Below are positions 60,473 through 64,000 of a DNA stretch of 64,000 nucleotides, piece by piece. The stretch is from Alphaproteobacteria bacterium (lineage in GTDB: Bacteria > Pseudomonadota > Alphaproteobacteria > UBA6615). Within the stretch, counting starts at the first letter, position 1, and each line of letters starts with the position of its first letter. The translations under genes were made by a program, and so were the position numbers. The notes beneath the pieces were generated by a model. That model was given only the letters and a program-made list of their open reading frames with translations. It ran no database searches and had not been told where the DNA came from. The stretch spans positions 496,001-560,000 of the forward strand of contig JBDXCV010000003.1 of the NCBI GenBank assembly GCA_039980135.1, in the 5' to 3' direction.

Positions 60473-60727
60473 ATGTCCGATAAACATGACAAATCGCCCG
60501 ACGTGCAGACGCGTCCGCCACCGCAGTACCGCGTCCGCAAGCCGGAGGGAGAGACTTCAGCACCGAAATCCGCCCAAAATACGGCGGACAAGTCAGCCGG
60601 AATGCAGGTTGCGGACGCATCGAAGGCCGACGGAACAGGCAAGGCCACGGAAATCGGCGGCCCCAAGGGACCGGAACCGACCCGGTTCGGCGACTGGGAA
60701 CGCGACGGACGCTGCGTCGATTTCTGA
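60473..60727 (+). CDS. DUF1674/SdhAF4-type protein
   Basis: The 84-residue protein ends with EIGGPKGPEPTRFGDWERDG and RCVDF, the conserved C-terminal motif of the DUF1674 family, related to succinate dehydrogenase assembly factor 4. The N-terminal half is hydrophilic and variable, as usual. In eukaryotes SdhAF4 protects flavinated SdhA; the bacterial role is assumed similar. The ATG at 60473 excludes an unlikely 35-residue leader. It is followed after 12 bp by an exonuclease gene. Confidence 0.9.
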   Translation: MSDKHDKSPDVQTRPPPQYRVRKPEGETSAPKSAQNTADKSAGMQVADASKADGTGKATEIGGPKGPEPTRFGDWERDGRCVDF

Positions 60728-60739
60728 CACGAAAAAAGA

Positions 60740-61327
60740 ATGCCCGACACGCTGAACGACGTGGTGCCCGCATCGGGGATGGTGGTCATCGCCGATCTGG
60801 AATACACGTCCTGGGAAGGTGCGCAGGAAAGCGGCTGGGCCGCGCCGGGCCAGTTCCGCGAGATCGTGCAGATCGGCGCGGTGCGGGTCGATGCAGGCGA
60901 TCACTTTTCGGAGTGCGCGGATTTCTCAATGCTCGTCCGGCCGACGATCAACCCCGAACTGTCCAACTACTTCACGGCCCTGACCGGCATCACCAATGAA
61001 TCCGTCGCGCGCGATGGCGTGGGTCTGGCAGAGGCGCTGACCGCCTTCGCGGGTTTCGTGCGCGGAGACATTGTCCTGTCCCACGGGCGCGACGAGCTGG
61101 TGATCGGCGAGGACTGTGCGCTGAAGGAACTCGACAATCCGTTTGCGTCTGCGGACTGGCGGGACATCAACCCGCCGATCCGCCGGGTCACTGACGAACA
61201 TCTGATGAGCTCGGAGTTGCCCGCGTTCTTCGGTCTCGATCCGGTTGGCCCGGCCCATGACGCCCTGGCCGACGCGCGCGCGTTGGCAAAAGTGCTGGCA
61301 CATCTCAGGAACGAGGATCGCGACTGA
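60740..61327 (+). CDS. 3'-5' exonuclease-like protein (DnaQ/RNase T fold)
   Basis: The 195-residue protein shows the DEDDh exonuclease pattern: IADLEYTSW (Asp and Glu), an ALTGITNESVA segment, LSHGRDELV and GPAHDALADARALAKVL with the His and last Asp. It probably trims RNA or DNA 3' ends. It is 12 bp downstream of the DUF1674 gene with a purine-rich GAAAAAAGA before the ATG. The specific substrate is not known. Confidence 0.85.
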   Translation: MPDTLNDVVPASGMVVIADLEYTSWEGAQESGWAAPGQFREIVQIGAVRVDAGDHFSECADFSMLVRPTINPELSNYFTALTGITNESVARDGVGLAEALTAFAGFVRGDIVLSHGRDELVIGEDCALKELDNPFASADWRDINPPIRRVTDEHLMSSELPAFFGLDPVGPAHDALADARALAKVLAHLRNEDRD

Positions 61328-61342
61328 TTTTCCCCGGTCGGT

Positions 61343-61633
61343 TCAGCCCTTCGGAATTTCCGCCACCACGTCGAGCATCCGGCCCGCGGGGCCGAACTCG
61401 CCGAGCGCCGCACCGATCTGCTCGGCGTTGGAATCACGGAAGTCGATGAAATCCTGGTGCGTGTCCCAGCGCATGTAGTTCAGCACCGTGCCCGTTGCGG
61501 CTTCGACGTGGACCGTCGCGCCGTGAAATTCCGGCTGGGCCGCGACAAGCGTCCCGGTGATCTTCTGTACCGCGGCGGCACAGGCCTCCACGCGCTCGGG
61601 GCCGACGGCGAATTCCACCATAACGATTTGCAT
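61343..61633 (-). CDS. Antibiotic biosynthesis monooxygenase (ABM)-domain protein
   Basis: The 96-residue protein has the small ferredoxin-like ABM fold pattern: MQIVMVEFAV at the N-terminus, FHGATVHVEAATGTVLNYMR in the middle and FRDSNAEQIGAALGEFG. Such proteins act as dimers, as cofactor-free monooxygenases, haem-related proteins or stress proteins. Its ATG overlaps the stop of the upstream membrane-protein gene by one base. Function is not predictable. Confidence 0.8.
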   Translation of the reverse strand: MQIVMVEFAVGPERVEACAAAVQKITGTLVAAQPEFHGATVHVEAATGTVLNYMRWDTHQDFIDFRDSNAEQIGAALGEFGPAGRMLDVVAEIPKG

Positions 61634-64000
61634 CAGTCTTTTTCCTCGTCCGTTTGATCCTTGGTTTCGTCGGTGCCGCGTGTGTTCTCACGCAGGCGGT
61701 CGAAGTCGAAGGCCGTCGATTCGTGCCGCGTGAACGCGGGTTCGGCCGGTTGCGGGCGGGCGGCGGGTTTCGCCGGGGCCGGGCGCGCCGGCGTGTCGTC
61801 GCGGTTCTCTGGTTCTTTTGCCGCCGGCCTTGGCGCGGCGGGCTTGGGTGCGGCGGGCTTCGGCGCGGCCGGCCTGGGAGCTTCGGATCGCGGCGCGGAT
61901 GCCCGCGGGGCTTCCGTCTGTCGGGTCTGCGGTCGTTGGGCTTCCGGCGGCGGGGTGCGCGGCGCGGGGGGGGCCGGGACCGTGTCGTCCGGTCTTGCCC
62001 CGCGTCGTCGGGTGTCACGGTCGGGCGCGTCTGTCGGTGGGGGCGTGTTCGGTGGCGCCGTCTCGTCCCGCTCGACGGTCGCGCCCAGCTTGGCCCAGTC
62101 TATATGGGTGTCGTGGACGGCCTCATGGCGTGAGGCCTGTTCGCGCCGTGCCGGTGCGGCGGGCGCCGCCTCGGGTTCCCGGGGTCGCGCCGCAGGTCTG
62201 GCCGGCGGCTCGGGCGGGGTGTCGCGCATGACCGGTTCGCGCGGCGCTGTCGCATCATGTTCGGGTGCGGCGCCCGGCGAGGCGTCCTGCATGGCGCCCT
62301 GTGCGGTGTCGCGGCGGCGGCGCTTGCGGAGCCAGGGCGCCTTCTGGCGGCGTCTTCCGGCGGGTTTCTCGCCAGCGGGTCTTTCGGCGGGTCTCTCGTC
62401 GACTCTTTCGGCAGAACGATCCGGGGACGAGTCCGGACGGGCTTCTACGTCCGGCGCATCTGCAATCGTCTGCCGCACTTCGGGTTGCGGGGATACGCGA
62501 GGCCGGTCTTGCGCTTCGCGGGGCGCGGGATCGACCGCCGGCGGGTCCTGGCGCGACGGCGCATCGTCGGGTTCCCGCCGGTCGTCAAATTCCGGTTTGC
62601 TGTCAAAGGCCGGTTCCGGATCGAGTTTCGTTGCTTCGTTGAATTCGGGTTCGTCATCGCGCGCGTAGGCGCCCTGCGCCGGTTCGTCGGAATACGCTGA
62701 AGGCTCGGCCGTGCGATCCTGCTGTTCAGGTTCGAAGGCGGTGAATTCGTCGGGCTGTACCGGGGCAGCCACATTGGCGGGACGCCGGCCAAACAGCGTT
62801 CCCAGCATCACCAGCACCAGTGCTGTACCGAGAAGCCCGGTCGCGAGCCACATCTCGGGGAGGGGCAGGCGCGGTACGACCGCCGGCGCGGCGAACCGGG
62901 CGACGAGCACCGTGACCAGCAATATTGTCGCAAGGACGCCGAGCCCGACGTCGACGATGGCCAGCCAGATCATGGTGAAGGAGGCACCGAGCATGGCCAT
63001 GGCCGCGCAGGTGAGGACCAGCAGGATGAGTTGGCCCTGGGTGTAGGGCCAGACGAAAACGTCTGTCGATGTCGCGGATGGCGCAAACATGATGTCGGTG
63101 CCGGCCATCAGGCCGGTGGTGATCAGCAGGAATAAGAATGTCGTCGCCAGGACATGCTGGTGCCGCCGGGGGCCGAACAGGCGGGCGATAATAAAGCCGC
63201 CCAGCCCCAGACAAATGGCCGCCGCGACGTTCGGTTCGAGGCCGAACCCTTCGAGCGGGCTCCTGCGGGCGAAATCACCCAGATAAGCGGTCGCCGTGTA
63301 TCCGGTGAGCGCCATCGCGACCAGCAGTGCGTATATTTGCGGCCCGGTGAGGATGAAGCCCAACGCGGCGCGTGCATCCGCGCGCAGTTCGGCGGAGAAC
63401 AGCGCATTGGGCCGTCCGCCGCGCGCGCGCCCCATCGCCCGGAACAGGCTCAACACGAGGAGCACGGTCAGGATGATCGCCAGCCAAGCCATCGGCGCGA
63501 CGGCGCCCAGGCCGAAATTGTCCGTGAGAGCTGCGATGCGGCCCTCGGCCTCGGGGCGGGTCAGCATGCCGATGAGGGCAACCACGATGAACGGGCCGAG
63601 GATCAGGCCCGGCATGCCGGCGGCGATCTGGCGATGGGATCCGTAATGGCCGAGCACGAGTATGGGCAATATCAGCAAGGCGCCGGCGGCCAGGTTGAGC
63701 GTGGCACGGCCCCACCCGAATGTCTGTGGCGATCCGATGGCCAGCATCGCCGCGACGGCGACGACGATGGTCAGCACGGCCAGGAACATCGATTTGCGCC
63801 CGCCGATGATATAGGCGAACAGCAGGCCGATGATGCTGCCGGCGACCACGGCGCCCGGTTGTCCCGCAAACGAGAGGGATGCGGACGCGGCGCCGACGGC
63901 GCTTGCCCCGTTCCCCGTGCCCGCAACCGACAGACTCTGCATAACTGGGACGAGCGCGGCCGGGAGCGCGACCAACAGGACGAGAGAGGTCAGCGGCAAG
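61633..64000 (-). CDS. Polytopic membrane protein with long disordered tail, N-terminus outside window
   Basis: About 788 residues are visible and the frame is still open at the right edge, so the start is not certain. The first 410 or so residues contain about eleven hydrophobic segments (for example VVAGSIIGLLFAYIIGG and LILLVLTCAAMAMLGASF). The remaining 370 are very rich in Pro, Arg, Glu and Ala, with repeated AAPKPAAPKPAAPRPAA, and look disordered. I do not recognise the family. The tail could interact with cytoplasmic or periplasmic partners depending on topology. Confidence 0.7.
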   Translation of the reverse strand, partial: LPLTSLVLLVALPAALVPVMQSLSVAGTGNGASAVGAASASLSFAGQPGAVVAGSIIGLLFAYIIGGRKSMFLAVLTIVVAVAAMLAIGSPQTFGWGRATLNLAAGALLILPILVLGHYGSHRQIAAGMPGLILGPFIVVALIGMLTRPEAEGRIAALTDNFGLGAVAPMAWLAIILTVLLVLSLFRAMGRARGGRPNALFSAELRADARAALGFILTGPQIYALLVAMALTGYTATAYLGDFARRSPLEGFGLEPNVAAAICLGLGGFIIARLFGPRRHQHVLATTFLFLLITTGLMAGTDIMFAPSATSTDVFVWPYTQGQLILLVLTCAAMAMLGASFTMIWLAIVDVGLGVLATILLVTVLVARFAAPAVVPRLPLPEMWLATGLLGTALVLVMLGTLFGRRPANVAAPVQPDEFTAFEPEQQDRTAEPSAYSDEPAQGAYARDDEPEFNEATKLDPEPAFDSKPEFDDRREPDDAPSRQDPPAVDPAPREAQDRPRVSPQPEVRQTIADAPDVEARPDSSPDRSAERVDERPAERPAGEKPAGRRRQKAPWLRKRRRRDTAQGAMQDASPGAAPEHDATAPREPVMRDTPPEPPARPAARPREPEAAPAAPARREQASRHEAVHDTHIDWAKLGATVERDETAPPNTPPPTDAPDRDTRRRGARPDDTVPAPPAPRTPPPEAQRPQTRQTEAPRASAPRSEAPRPAAPKPAAPKPAAPRPAAKEPENRDDTPARPAPAKPAARPQPAEPAFTRHESTAFDFDRLRENTRGTDETKDQTDEEKD

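Noticed and set aside
1-64000. tRNA, rRNA, CRISPR, insertion sequences, integrase or att sites
   Set aside because: None were seen; the locus has no transposase-like protein, no spaced repeat array and no obvious flanking direct repeat.

Overview
The window is GC-rich bacterial chromosome, almost certainly alphaproteobacterial: the right end carries gcrA (an alphaproteobacterial cell-cycle regulator), a DUF1674/SdhAF4-type protein, htpX, rsmB, rpe and a heparinase II/III gene in a conserved-looking housekeeping block (54947-64000). Everything left of about 54.8 kb is a very large surface-glycan locus, probably for a polysaccharide, O-antigen/capsule or flagellin glycan. I see no tRNA, rRNA, CRISPR array, transposase or integrase.

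Layout. (1) 1-13008, minus strand: a glycosyltransferase cut by the window edge, an asparagine-synthetase-like protein without the N-terminal Cys, an aldolase/CMP-sugar synthetase pair, a KpsC/S-like protein, two sulfotransferases, two SDR epimerases, a QdtA/FdtA-type cupin, methyltransferases and a GT2. (2) 13136-14604, plus strand: rfbA-rfbC, divergent from part 1 and tail-to-tail with rfbB. (3) 14605-42449, minus strand: one nearly gapless run of about 24 genes from spsF down to rfbB. It holds three neuB/spsF/amidotransferase-type nonulosonic-acid modules, tandem asparagine synthetases flanking a 118-residue orphan, a transketolase, a PhyH oxygenase, an ABC exporter, a DegT aminotransferase, an MBOAT/SGNH acetylation pair and a third sulfotransferase. 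(4) 42803-49838: a lipid-flippase-like membrane protein, a plus-strand neuB-neuA pair, an RfaH/NusG-like antiterminator, a winged-helix regulator, and cysD-cysNC, which supply PAPS for the sulfotransferases. (5) 50123-54811: a nucleotide-sugar dehydrogenase, a CBS-nucleotidyltransferase of PtmE type, legC and legB. (6) 54947-64000: the housekeeping block.

How it fits together. LegB/LegC/PtmE-type genes, three NeuB-type synthases, an acetyltransferase, a PseA/PtmG-type amidotransferase and several cytidylyltransferases point to one or more legionaminic/pseudaminic-like acids. RfbA/RfbB plus a QdtA/FdtA-type ketoisomerase and a DegT aminotransferase point to a dTDP-3-amino-3,6-dideoxyhexose. 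RfbC plus a sugar C-methyltransferase suggests a second, possibly branched, dTDP sugar. No RmlD and no NeuC/LegG hydrolysing 2-epimerase is visible. CysD/CysNC plus three sulfotransferases imply sulfation.

The most interesting signal is regulatory. An identical 15-bp perfect palindrome (GTTCACTTTGTGAAC) overlaps the predicted -10 of two promoters: the one driving the winged-helix regulator plus RfaH-like gene (47076-47090), and the one about 250 bp upstream of the 28-kb spsF operon (42701-42715). The leader of that operon also contains an ops-like GCGGTAGCATG element. Together these look like a two-layer switch (repression of initiation plus antitermination) encoded inside the locus it controls.
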